From Gracilaria gracilis (taxonomy: Eukaryota > Rhodophyta > Florideophyceae > Gracilariales > Gracilariaceae), in contig JARGSG010000216.1 in NCBI GenBank assembly GCA_030374805.1, positions 1 through 44,392 on the forward strand: a stretch of DNA of 44,392 bases. The letters are read 5' to 3'. Shown in pieces: positions 20,153 through 29,413 of the stretch (position 1 is the stretch's first letter; every line of letters starts with the position of its first letter). The position numbers were made by a program, and so were the translations under genes. The notes below the pieces were generated by a model. The model ran no database searches, was not told the DNA's origin, and saw nothing but the letters and a program-made list of their open reading frames with translations.

Positions 20153-22795
20153 CTATGTAGCAATCAAGAACCGCTCCAGTCTCCGCGTAAAATTCGCCAT
20201 AAAGTATTCCTCCCTCACCGCTAGATATACCTTCTCCCTCGATGGAATCCACAGCCCAACCGTCGCAGTTCTCTCCGAATTTCCGGACACACACCTCGGG
20301 TCCCCCTCTAAAAACCCATCTTTCTCAAACTCTTCGCCGTGCTTGTCCCCCACCAATTCCCATGCCACCTTCAATATACCCTGCACTGCCCTTGGCAGAT
20401 ACCTCCCATACAATGTATAAAACAAGAGCTGCCTTTGTCCTCCACGTCCCACACTCTCGTTCATCGTTTTCACAACACACCCAATCCGCGCATCAAGTAT
20501 GGCGAGGTACATCACCGTCCCACCCACGTAATGCTTTTCCCCATTATATTTGGTGTCCAGTGCGTATCCTATGTACTTCTCCAACACTGCTACCGCCATT
20601 ACATCGTTGAATTACTGATCTTCATCATCACAGCTTCACTTTTGAGCATGCACAGTTGACCCAGAGTACGCAAAATCTTCGAAACGGCTCATTCTTCACG
20701 CACACAACTTATTCATCCCATCTTCTTCACTTCCCATAAGCTTCTCGCGAGCCTCGTCCATCTGCTTCTTCAACTTCTCACCAAGTTCCGTCCCCTCGCT
20801 AGGCTTCGCCCGCTTCGCAATCAAATCATATCCCAGTAAAGAGAATAATCTGTCCCGAGCAGCCCGCTTTCGCACCCCAATCACATTGCTTATCGTCTGC
20901 TTCATCCGCTGCTTCAGACACTTGTCCGCGCTTACATTCTCCATGCACTCTTGTTTCCTCCCCGCTTCTCTTATTGTCTCCCACGTCTCTCCCATTATTT
21001 CTGTCTCGACCACATACTTCAACAACAAATCACTTCCACCCTCTGTCGATGGTGTGTACGCCCTCATCTCATATGCAACCTGAATTGGGCACCTAGGCAC
21101 CATCTCCTTCTCCTCAACTACAAACATGCTCCCCTCCCTACTTTCTCCCACCGTCTCATTCCTGTTCTTCCAGCTTCTACCAACGTTTTCCCTGTCGAAA
21201 CAAAGTTCAGACGCCTCCAACTTCGCATAATGAAAAATCCTATCATATACAGCCCTTGCGAATCCATAAAAACATTCTTTCACTCCATTATTATACTTTC
21301 GACGCCATCTCACCTTCTTTCCTCCAATACCTCGCTTTCTCCCCTTCACTGTCTCCCAAAGACTTTCGATCAACACAATTTGCCGTTTATTTTCCTCTCT
21401 CAGCCGTCCCAGCTCTTATTGCGTCAGCTTCAAACTCACCATCAACGTGTAGTGATTTTCTTTCATATTTCCCAACTGTATCTTCAGTGAATTTACCCAC
21501 TGAACGAGTGCAAACCGTCGCAATACGCTTAAGTTCTCCTCATTCCCTTCCCGTTCCCTTGTAGATCCCCATTCATCTCCTCGAATTCTACCTCCGCTTT
21601 CTCCACGACCGCCGCCACTTTCGTCTCCCACATTCTTCGGAAGTAGAACGGTGTTGCGCCTTACACGCATCCCTTTGAATGTTATTGGCGCCATCTCCAC
21701 GACATTCACTTCCCCACGCCGTTCTGTTTGTACGTCGTCCTCCCCTTCGAAATCCCTCTCAACCACTGCTGCTGTCCCTCCGACAATTTCCTTGGTTGAT
21801 CCACCACTTCTACGTCGTACCACTCTCCCGTCCGCATGTTCTCGTCGCTTATCTACCCCCTTTTCCACAAGTTCAACACTCACCAATCCATGAACCACAC
21901 TCCCTATTCTTCTCTCACTACCCTCCCCTGTTTCACCGTCTGCCATTGGCCGCACACGCCCCACTTCTTCTTTCTCCCGGTTCGCATTCTCTTGCTCAAA
22001 ACCAATTCTTTCCTTCTCTGGCACTCTATTTTGCGTCACAACAACCAAACTCTCCACTCCTCGCGTCCTTACCGGCTCACCACACCTCACTCGCTCCCTT
22101 TCTCCTTCCACCTCTTCGGGTATCCCAGCCGTAGGCACTTTATCGCCATTAGTTTTCTTTCTTCCTCGAAGACCCTCACTACCTGATATGGTACTACTCC
22201 TTGCTATCGTTCTTCCCTCGAAACTCGTACGAAGCTCTTTACACCTCCCCATCATATCCCCGCTATCGCTCTCCTCTAAATCTTGCGCAGTCTCTGCGCT
22301 TCTTCGACGACCATCTGTCTCCCGACCACCCCGCAGAACCTTCTTCGCCTTACCTCGCTGCGCTCCCATGCTTTTCTTGGGAATAAGTTCTTCATCTCGT
22401 GCGTTCGCAATAGGTTTCTTCACCGCAATGCTTACCGTTCGCTCCGTTCGCTCCGTTCGTTCCGTTCGCTCCGATGTTCCGCCCTCGACGCTCCTCGCCG
22501 TACCGTCGCTCCTCGCCGCACCCTTCCTCCCCTTCCCACGTAAACCACTCCGAGGCGCACGCGTACTACGAGCAGTGCGAACTTCGCCCCTTACCGTCTC
22601 GCCATGCCTTCGGCTTCTTGACGCGCGACCGCTAACCTCCTCCGCATTCACACCCCTCTTCTTACGTCTCGCCACATACAATCCGAACGGTTCCTCGCCG
22701 TTGACGCTGGGATCACGACGTCTTAGCCGCTGACCGTGATCGAAGGTCACTTGAATCCGAACTGCTCTGCTCTCGACGTGTTTGGCACTCGTCAT
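20153..22795 (-). pseudogene. Accessory coiled-coil protein of the Plavaka-like element, interrupted
   Basis: The first 460 residues from ATG 22795 are extremely Arg/Glu/Gly/Lys-rich, including a (TER)n run. The frame then meets a TAA at 21416-21418 but continues without loss of phase: SLKLTQ, stop, ELGRLREENKRQIVLIESLW, which is a continuous heptad coiled coil. It runs to 20696. After about 100 bases with three stops the same phase reopens (20599-20153) with a compact, folded-looking domain rich in Tyr, Val and Gly. I do not recognise any domain. Convergence with the transposase and the shared strand composition suggest an element-encoded accessory protein (compare TNPA-like partners of CACTA elements), but this is inference. 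Three separate ORFs or an unseen intron near 20600-20690 are alternatives. Confidence 0.5.
22437..22475. repeat. 9-bp tandem repeat (TCCGTTCGC)n
   Basis: Four imperfect units of TCCGTTCGC encode Thr-Glu-Arg repeats on the minus strand inside the accessory gene. Confidence 0.8.
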
Positions 22796-22905
22796 GATCG
22801 AACGTCACCGATCAAATGCACACCCTCAATCGAGTGGAGTGTGGTAGAAATCACCGAGTGCGGTTTTTCATTTCCCGATTCCGAAACGAAAAAATGACAC
22901 CGAAA

Positions 22906-23173
22906 TCTCCATTTCTGAATAGTTTTCATAATATTAAAAAACGTACAAGGTTTCGCATCATATTCGATGCCCTTCACTACCTTTTATGTATCTACGTACT
23001 TCCATCTTGCACTTGAGCTGAGTTGTGTCTAGTTTCTAATTCGTGCTCAACGGCGAAGTTGGAATGCAATAAGTGCCACTTCATTATCGAGGTCTAGGGT
23101 GTTGTTTTACATGTAGGTAATTTACTACACGTTCTAATCGATTACTATAATAGGATTTGCCAATGTACCACAG
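22906..23173. other. Short AT-rich intergenic region
   Basis: No coding sequence. AATAAGTGCCACTT near 23068 partly mirrors 16398-16413 on the other strand, which may be chance. Confidence 0.3.
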
Positions 23174-25176
23174 CTATACTCTACTCCATAATCCGCGAAC
23201 AACTCCTCTCCCACTTCCAGTTTCCGAAGTGCTCGCACCGAAAGCATTTGATATTCTCGTAGTTGATGTGGGGTGCGTCCTGTTTTTTGGAGTTCGAATG
23301 ACCCGCACATTTGCAGTCTTTCGTTTTGTCACACCATCGGCAACTGCATCAATGTCCTTATCACCTTCCATATATTTGGGATCGTTAATCGTTCCATCCC
23401 ATGAAAAAGGAGTGGGGACAATCCATACAGGTATTGAACTTACTCCTTGTCTTCTTTCTGGGAGGTTATGGAATATATCGCCGCGGACGTTAAACTGCAT
23501 CGCATACTTCCGAAAGCGTTCGGAGGTGGCTCCCAATAAACCTTCAACATATTTCTTGTGTACCCCTTTTTTCTTCGTTAGGTCATGGTACACCAGTGTT
23601 CCATAGAAGTAACATATCTCTTCATTTTCAATGAATTGGCGTGTAGTGAACATCCCCACTTCTGCGCCAGGGTGGCGAATCTTCGTATTCCCAATACGAC
23701 AACCGCACATCGTCGCTTCCAGTGCCGACATTGCATTCCTATCCAGAAGTCCCATCTTTCCTTGCAAAGTTTTCGACCATTCGTGAAGGGCCTTACGCCT
23801 ACCAGTCGCGACCAAGCTCTCATCCCGCCACATTGACGCAAGAGAGTCCACAATATACGTAGGAAACTTTTGATACTGGGGGAAGCCGGATGGAGCCTTC
23901 CATGATCTCGATGGGCGGACATTCCACTTCGGAAATAAGTTCAACACCCTAATCATAGCATTCCGAACTTTCTGCGTTACCTGGATATTCGTCTCATTTT
24001 CCCGCACGCACAATGCAAATTGAACAATTGCGGCGTGCCTAGCATGGGCAAAGCAGTCAGGGTCCGGCTCACAACCGATGAATCTACGATGCTGTTGTAA
24101 CTCCATGCATGCCATTGCTGTCGAAAACGTCCCCGCAAAGAAGTCGACCACAATATCCGCAGCCTGCGAAAACCGACTGAGTAGCTCCTTCAACAATGCC
24201 CGAGGTTTCTGTTCGGACCTCACCTTTGTAAAACGTAGCCCCCACCTTCATTCTTTCTCTTCCACTGAAGAGTCTCCCCATTAGGCATGAGGGGTACCTG
24301 GCCAATGACACTGTGGTACCCCGGGTACCTCGACTGCACGAAATTGAAGTTCTCATAGTTCACCATCACATGCTGCTGCGCGTAGCTGAGACCATTTCGA
24401 ACTCCATGTACAGCATACTCCATTGCAGGGAAAAGGGAGCACGACCTACGTCCTGGGTTACTCATCGGGTTGCCTTGCGACCGTACAAAGTGCATTGGGA
24501 CCTGGTCCACAACAAACGAACGCCTTCGTACTCCGTTTTCGTCTTTTGCCCCAATGGCAGAAAGTACATCTTTCCATTGATGGACCTGCTCGAAAGCAAT
24601 AAAGATGACGAAATGGCCCCCAGGACGAAGCAGTCTTGATAGAAGCTTAGCAGTCTTCTTCATGTCTTGAGGGCTCAGTACATCGTACCAGCTGTTGTTT
24701 AGGTTCTTGTTCCCTCGGATGTTGTACGGAGGGTCCATGAGAACCAATTGAACTTTTCCTAAGGGAGACACACCATTTCTGCGCAACGTCTCGTCCATCT
24801 CTACCATATCCTCAAACCCGCAATTGTACAAGCGAAAGTACTTCTCCATCCCCTCCTCACAACTTCGGAAAGCCATTTCGTCATCCAACAACGCAATGGA
24901 TGGTGGGGGTATTACGCCTATCCCAGACGCTTCGTCACCAGTGCTTCCTTTCCCAATGTCGGCCACTATGTTTTTATCACCATATCCTTCGCCTCTCCCC
25001 TCCTTCGGCTCCGTTGGTTTCTCAATTTCCTCCACCTCCTCCACATCATCTTCAATTTGTATGTCAGATTCTGGTTTGGATATCGGCGTTACCCCCATAC
25101 CAGGGACGTTCACTAATTTTTCAGTTTCAACGGGCTTACGGCCTCCATGACGGAGGACACAAGCGAATTCGAGAAA
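23174..25176 (-). pseudogene. Beta-class DNA methyltransferase fused to a SET-like domain
   Basis: The frame is open from 25176. An acidic linker leads to VQLVLMDPPYNIRG, with the DPPY catalytic motif IV at 24735-24724, then a LLRPGGHFVIFI strand. The frame ends at 24220 and continues one base out of phase from 24223: QKPRALLKELLSRFSQAADI followed by VVDFFAGTFST, the SAM-binding motif I. Motif IV before motif I defines a beta-class amino-methyltransferase (N6-adenine or N4-cytosine). After about 100 residues comes GAEVGMFTTRQFIENEEICY then FYGTLV, which matches the first half of a SET domain (GxGxF, I..xE.I, Y.G). The usual NHSC stretch is missing; INDPKYMEGD occupies that place. The single frameshift near 24220-24260 disables the fused product as written. 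A type II modification enzyme contaminant is unlikely given the SET-like tail and the setting. Confidence 0.7.
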
Positions 25177-26251
25177 CTATCGAATCTCTGAGCAAACGCC
25201 CGTGATGGGTCTCTGGTAAACGTCTTCAAAACTGGCCATCATCCTGACTCGGAAATTGAGAAGAACTTCTCATTCACAATAACAACCTTGTTGAGGTCCG
25301 AAATGAACTCCTTCGCAAGCATTCGGAGGGCAGCACCGATGTTTTGCGGTAAATTCCATGCCCACGCGATGACCTCTGTTTCAATAACAGTTTCATTTTT
25401 GCTCGGTAGCAAGCGATGGTCGTTATCCCGGTGAAAGAACCCCTCTGCCTGCGTCTCAATCACTTGAAACTGCATTTCGTCGTACATGACTCGGATGAAT
25501 GGAAGAACCATGACCTCCTCGGTAGGGAATCCTAGGAATTGAGAGAAACAATCCCATGCCTTCGTTATGACCTGCACACCAAAGCCAACACGCTGAGCTT
25601 GGAGCTTGTTTGATATTTGGACATTCACAAAAAGTGTGGGGTATCTCTTGTCTCCTCTTTTCCACTTCTGGCCTACAAGTCTTTTTTCCATGGAAACTTT
25701 CTGAATGAGCGAGAGAAAGACAATTTTTTGGAAATGTGTGGCAACCTTTGTGGCGAACGGGGAGACCACCCGTCTCACTCGCTTAGGAGGTATAGTCATT
25801 GACTTGAAAAACTCGATCAAAGTCACATTCTTCGGTATTTCTTTAAAGTTCACCTCGGTATAAGCATTCCAGAAGTCCCTTTCACGCCAGTCCCTATCAC
25901 AGTCTAAAATGTCCAATAACCTTGTTGAGAGGTATAGTTAACGATAAGACCCTTTCAGAGATACGACCCGTAGTTCACTGCCAGTAAATGTCGGAAGTCC
26001 TGGACCCACAAGAATATAGAAGTAATTCTTGGCCAGCGGTAGAACGTTGCGATTCTTGATAACGTAATCAACGAACTCGCTGTGTCTCAAATTCCTTGGC
26101 CGTTCTTCATCTCGCATTGTCGACACGTAATGATCGCGGATTGCGAGGCATACTGTGACAAGCTCATCTCCGGAGCTATACAGTTTTCCAACCTTCATAT
26201 CGGAGCTTGACGGTGCCGGTGACGTAGACCTCGATGAACTATGTGGAGCCA
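25140..26251 (-). pseudogene. N-terminal part of the methyltransferase gene, or an adjacent unknown gene
   Basis: From ATG 26251 a Ser/Pro-rich start leads to a helical segment (SGDELVTVCLAIRDHYVSTM) and reaches a TAA at 25938. The same phase continues at once with DILDCDRDWRERDFWNAY and stays open to a TGA at 25239. It continues again in phase with WPVLKTFTRDPSRAFAQRFD to about 25130, where it overlaps the methyltransferase frame with a one-base shift. Three coherent stretches in one phase imply one ancestral protein with two nonsense mutations. Together with 23174-25176 it would be about 1000 residues. I recognise no domain in this part. Tiny introns hiding the stops were considered; no GT-AG pair of sensible size restores both phases. 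Confidence 0.5.
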
Positions 26252-26284
26252 TTTTATGCATGCACGGGAAGAGGGTGCATTGAC

Positions 26285-26470
26285 GGGTTATGATTCGAAT
26301 TTCCGGAGCGGACGGAAGATGGGAGCGGACGGGAGATGACAGCGGGCGGGAGATGACAGCGGAGGGGAGGAAACAGCGCACCGGAGACTGCAGCGGGCGG
26401 GGGATAACTGCCGACGAGATATAAAAGTGCGCGGGAGAAGGGAGCGGGCGGGAGAGGATAGCAACGATAC
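26285..26470. repeat. Degenerate tandem repeat of about 17-21 bp upstream of the methyltransferase gene
   Basis: Units related to GGGCGGGAGATGACAGC and GGGAGCGGACGGGAGATGAC recur about seven times, giving a purine-rich plus strand. It lies 35-220 bp upstream of the proposed ATG at 26251 and may be promoter or 5' leader. A TATAAAAG sequence at 26420 points the other way. Confidence 0.6.
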
Positions 26471-26628
26471 AGCACGCAACAGGTTCTTTAAACACGACAG
26501 GTAAATATGCAAGATGCCTGAGCTGCACGTGAAGCCGTAAAGAGGTGTCAGGGAAAGCGGCGACACTCGAAGGATACGGAACTTGGTGATTACAAACATA
26601 TACGCGAAGTTATATGGAACGGCTGGTA

Positions 26629-26703
26629 GGACAGCGGACCAGGGTGGTGTGGCGCTTCATCAGCCCACTGATGAAGCACCACGACCCCCTGGTCCGCTGT
26701 GCC
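26629..26703. repeat. 75-bp palindrome, copy 1
   Basis: GGACAGCGGACCAGGG at the left pairs with CCCTGGTCCGCTGT at the right, and the arms run inward through TGTGGCGCTTCATCAG to a five-base centre near 26667. A few mismatches. The same palindrome recurs at 26743 and 26961. Confidence 0.85.
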
Positions 26704-26742
26704 AAAGAAATATTTTATTTTCCATATTTTTCAACGACAGCC

Positions 26743-26820
26743 TGGGACAGCGGACCGGGGTGTCGTGGCGCTTCATCGGTGCACCGATGAAGCGCCACGA
26801 CACACCGGTCTGCTGTCCCA
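26743..26820. repeat. 78-bp palindrome, copy 2
   Basis: Starts TGGGACAGCGGACCGG and ends CCGGTCTGCTGTCCCA. The inner part GTGTCGTGGCGCTTCATCGG is perfectly mirrored about the centre TGCA (26780-26783). Only two or three mismatches over arms of about 38 bp. Confidence 0.9.
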
Positions 26821-26950
26821 ACGCGCCGTGAGTGATGAAGCCGGGGCAGTGGCACACGTGGCACCGCCAACGAGCCGTAAGCGGTGAAATTCGCCCGCTA
26901 TCAACGCGCCGTGTGTGATGAAACTGGGGTGCTGGTATACGTTGCACCGC
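26819..26950. repeat. Alternating 49/34/49-bp repeat between palindromes
   Basis: CAACGCGCCGT or a near match starts units at 26819, 26868, 26902 and 26951. The first and third units are 49 bp and align throughout (GTGRTGAARCYGGGG, then GCACCGC at the end); the second is 34 bp and different. No coding. Confidence 0.7.
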
Positions 26951-26960
26951 CAACGCGCCG

Positions 26961-27037
26961 TGGACAGTAGATCGGGGTGTCGTGGCGCTTCATCGGTGCA
27001 CCGATGAAGCGCCACGACACCCCGATTTGCTGTCCCA
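26961..27037. repeat. 77-bp palindrome, copy 3
   Basis: Starts TGGACAGTAGATCGGGG and ends CCCCGATTTGCTGTCCCA. Its core (GTGTCGTGGCGCTTCATCGG mirrored) is identical to copy 2, whereas the outer arm bases differ. Confidence 0.9.
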
Positions 27038-27599
27038 GAGTGAAAATAGTGCGCCACAAATTTTATTTATTTCTTTATTGCTCAAACATTGTTGTACAAC
27101 TGTCCTATAGATGTGAATAGCTTCATGTAGATTTTTTAACGCCCCGCGAGTACGCCATAAAAATTTTAAATAGGCAGAGTGAATAGTGTAAACTAATATT
27201 GAGCGGACGCGCATCCGTGATTAAGTAGACGGAAAGGAACGGGAGTGAAAGTTACAACTAGCTAACCGATCTCGCGAGCATTCTCGGCGGTCGTAAACAA
27301 CCTTTTTCATTCTATCAGCCGCGTGTAACCGCGATGCCCCCTCGCAAGCATAAAAGGTGCCGGGGTTCAAGACGACCGAACCCAAGTGCAGGGGTGTTAG
27401 AAATGCGGCCCCTAACACGAGGGAGAGGGAGAACAAAAGGCACTACGCCGCGTATGCCACCAGCCCGAGCAATGACGAAGAAGGTTTCGCCCGCTGCTAC
27501 GCTGGTAGTGAAAGGCGGCGATGCGGTGCATTTGTTTGTGACGGTTGGGAAAGAAAAGAGCAGGGTGAAAGTGGGAACCGCGGAGATAAGAGGTGTGGG
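27038..27599. other. Intergenic region, possible remnant of the copia 3' end
   Basis: No convincing gene. A plus-strand ORF (27334-27711) is basic and low-complexity and overlaps the copia fragment on the other strand. TGTTAG at 27395 and CTAACA at 27412 face each other over 23 bp and resemble copia LTR tips, but no LTR pair could be made. Confidence 0.35.
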
Positions 27600-28546
27600 T
27601 TCCGCCGGTGGTGCTGGGAAGGCTCTTGGCCGTTCGTTCCATGTGGATACCGAGGATATGGCCGTTGTCGGTTATCTCTTCCTTCGCACAAGCATCGCGA
27701 CCGGTGTGTAGATCGATCATCAGGCGTTTCTCAGCAGTCGGTTTACTCATTGTAATGGTGTTAAAGATGCTCTTCGAGTCCGTCATAATGCAGAGCTTAA
27801 CTTTCCTGTTCAGAATTATTTCCAGATCGGTTTTCAGTGCAAATCCCGCGTCGTATCCGTCCACGAATGCGCAAACCTCTGCTGCTAGGACGGAGCGAAG
27901 CATGTGTCGGGATTTGTAGCTGCGGAAATGAACGATGTTTGCAACTCCCTTCTCGTCGGCGATGGTGACTAGGAAGCCAAGCTCGGATGACGCGTTCTCG
28001 TTCGATGCAAAAGAAGCATCGCAGTAGACCCTGATGTAGGCGGTCTCCTTGTCTACTTCAAGAACTTTGAGTTCTCTCTCCGGGTGTGTGCGCAAACGGG
28101 AGATGACCTGGTTGAGCGTCTTGACATGGTCGACTCCAAACATGGTTTCCGTTACTTGCGCGAGCTGCGCCGTTCCGCACATGATGTCTGGGTGGGTATG
28201 GACTACCCAGTTAGTATGCATGAGCATTGACTTAAAGGTGTTGAATTCGACATTGAGGGTTAGTGGTTTGAGTCGAAATACCTGTTCATTCTTTGTTAGT
28301 AGACAGTGGTCTTTCCAAAGTTCGATGCTTATCCCGGCGAATTCAAAGCGGCTGAAGGTTGGTTCTTTCGAGTCAAACTGGTCGGCGATTTTGGAGTTGG
28401 TGAAGAAGAATTCTTCGTTTTCGGCTTGGATGGTATCATCCGTGTAAACACCGCCTAGGCCTGTGAGCTGCTTCTGCTCATTGTGGCGGTAGAAAAAAAC
28501 TCTGTCGGAGGTTAACGGTGTCATCTGCAACTCGTTCTTGAGGTAA
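27600..28546 (-). pseudogene. Ty1/copia pol fragment: end of reverse transcriptase and RNase H
   Basis: The minus frame enters at 28546 and reads GYLKNELQMTPLTSDRVFFY, then GGVYTDDTI, the copia RT catalytic box (normally YVDD; here YTDD). FEFAGISIE and the RT connection follow. RNase H begins at VYCDASFASNENASSELGFL (catalytic Asp of the DAS motif), continues through RSVLAAEVCAFVDGYDAG (catalytic Glu) and LCIMTDSKSIFNTI (catalytic Asp). The frame stays open to 27412 but loses copia similarity below about 27650. Protease, integrase and the first half of RT are absent, because a CACTA terminus replaces them at 28547. The missing half was not found to the right within this window. Confidence 0.8.
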
Positions 28547-28562
28547 CCCTACAAGCAAAATG

Positions 28563-29000
28563 ACGGTACCATTATGGTACGAAATGCGTCCAAACTTGTA
28601 TCGGTTTTGCTCTCCGTCTTACAGTACCAAATGAGTACAAAATATGGCCAGCATTGTGCTCCGAATATGTGATCAAAAAATGGCCGTATAAATGCGGCCA
28701 GAAACGTACCCATTTATGACCAAAACAGTGACCGAATCAGCGTTTACAATTGTGCCGAGACGTGTACAAAACACTACTTGGAAAAGAACGAAAATAGGAC
28801 CAGGTGTGTACGACAGGGTTGGACCCGCAAAAGGCCAACTAAGTAGCCCAAAATAGGTACAAAATGCCACCCATATAAGTCCAATTGAAGGCGGAACCAG
28901 TAGTACAGCAATACATCTACATATGTCCGGATTATGTACAAGTGGTACGGGAATGTATCCAAATATGGTCTGCTTAGTAGCTCAAGATGTGTTCCTAGTC
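28563..29000. repeat. Subterminal short repeats of the CACTA element
   Basis: A GTAC-N-AAA core recurs at irregular intervals: GTACGAAATGCG (28577), GTACCAAATGAG (28624), GTACAAAATATGG (28635), GTACAAAACAC (28764) and GTACAAAATGCC (28857), mixed with ATGGCC/ATGGTC words. In CACTA elements such arrays bind the TNPA-type protein. No gene in 28547-29413. Confidence 0.5.
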
Positions 29001-29413
29001 GGTACGATTAACGGCCTTTTCGTGCTGCCATAAAACGCTCGCGAATGATACAATGTCAGGAATAGCGTCTACCTTTTTGTGGGGCTGACATTTGGACATT
29101 TGCCGACCCTAAACATGATCCGAAACTAATGTCCCAACTGATCCTGGAAATGATCAGAAGTAGACCAGCTCTATGCGGTATTTATAACAAACGTGACGAA
29201 AGCTACATGCAAAGACTCAGCCATGGTTTCTTAAAGGGCAGAAGAGTACGATAAGATATATCATGAGGGCTACGAAGAGTGCGAAACCGTCCAATCCGGT
29301 AAGTGAATCCACGAGAGTGCATCTGTATCCGGAGCACGGGTGTATCTTCCACATCATGTTCATTCGCACTGAATGTATGTGTGGCTGTCGCTCGAGAATC
29401 GTAGTAGATGTCC

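Larger units (their letters stand above)
16177..22905. mobile_element. Plavaka/CACTA-like DNA transposon with two convergent genes
   Basis: A transposase gene on + (16697-19916) and an accessory gene on - (22795-20153) converge near 20000-20150. Both lie in a block whose plus strand is pyrimidine-rich throughout. The limits are tentative: 16177-16230 and the reverse complement of 22850-22905 share TTTYGGTGTCA and AATGA..AAAACCG in order, consistent with degenerate terminal inverted repeats. Stops and frameshifts in both genes make it non-autonomous today. Confidence 0.5.

Noticed and set aside
16697..25941. Alternative genetic code with TAA as sense
   Set aside because: The intact pol (1525 codons) and CACTA transposase (about 995 codons) contain no internal TAA or TAG, so the standard code is in use.
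26420..26427. TATAAAAG as the methyltransferase gene promoter
   Set aside because: It is oriented away from that gene, and the reverse reading is not a TATA box.
26629..27037. CRISPR array
   Set aside because: The repeats are self-complementary over their full length and unevenly spaced, the setting is eukaryotic, and there are no cas genes.
27395..27417. TGTTAG...CTAACA as copia LTR boundaries
   Set aside because: Only 23 bp apart, and no purine tract is correctly placed on the minus strand; no LTR pair could be assembled.
27334..27711. Plus-strand ORF of 125 codons beginning MPPRKHKRCRGSRR
   Set aside because: Low-complexity basic composition, and its second half is antisense to the copia fragment; no domain or partner.
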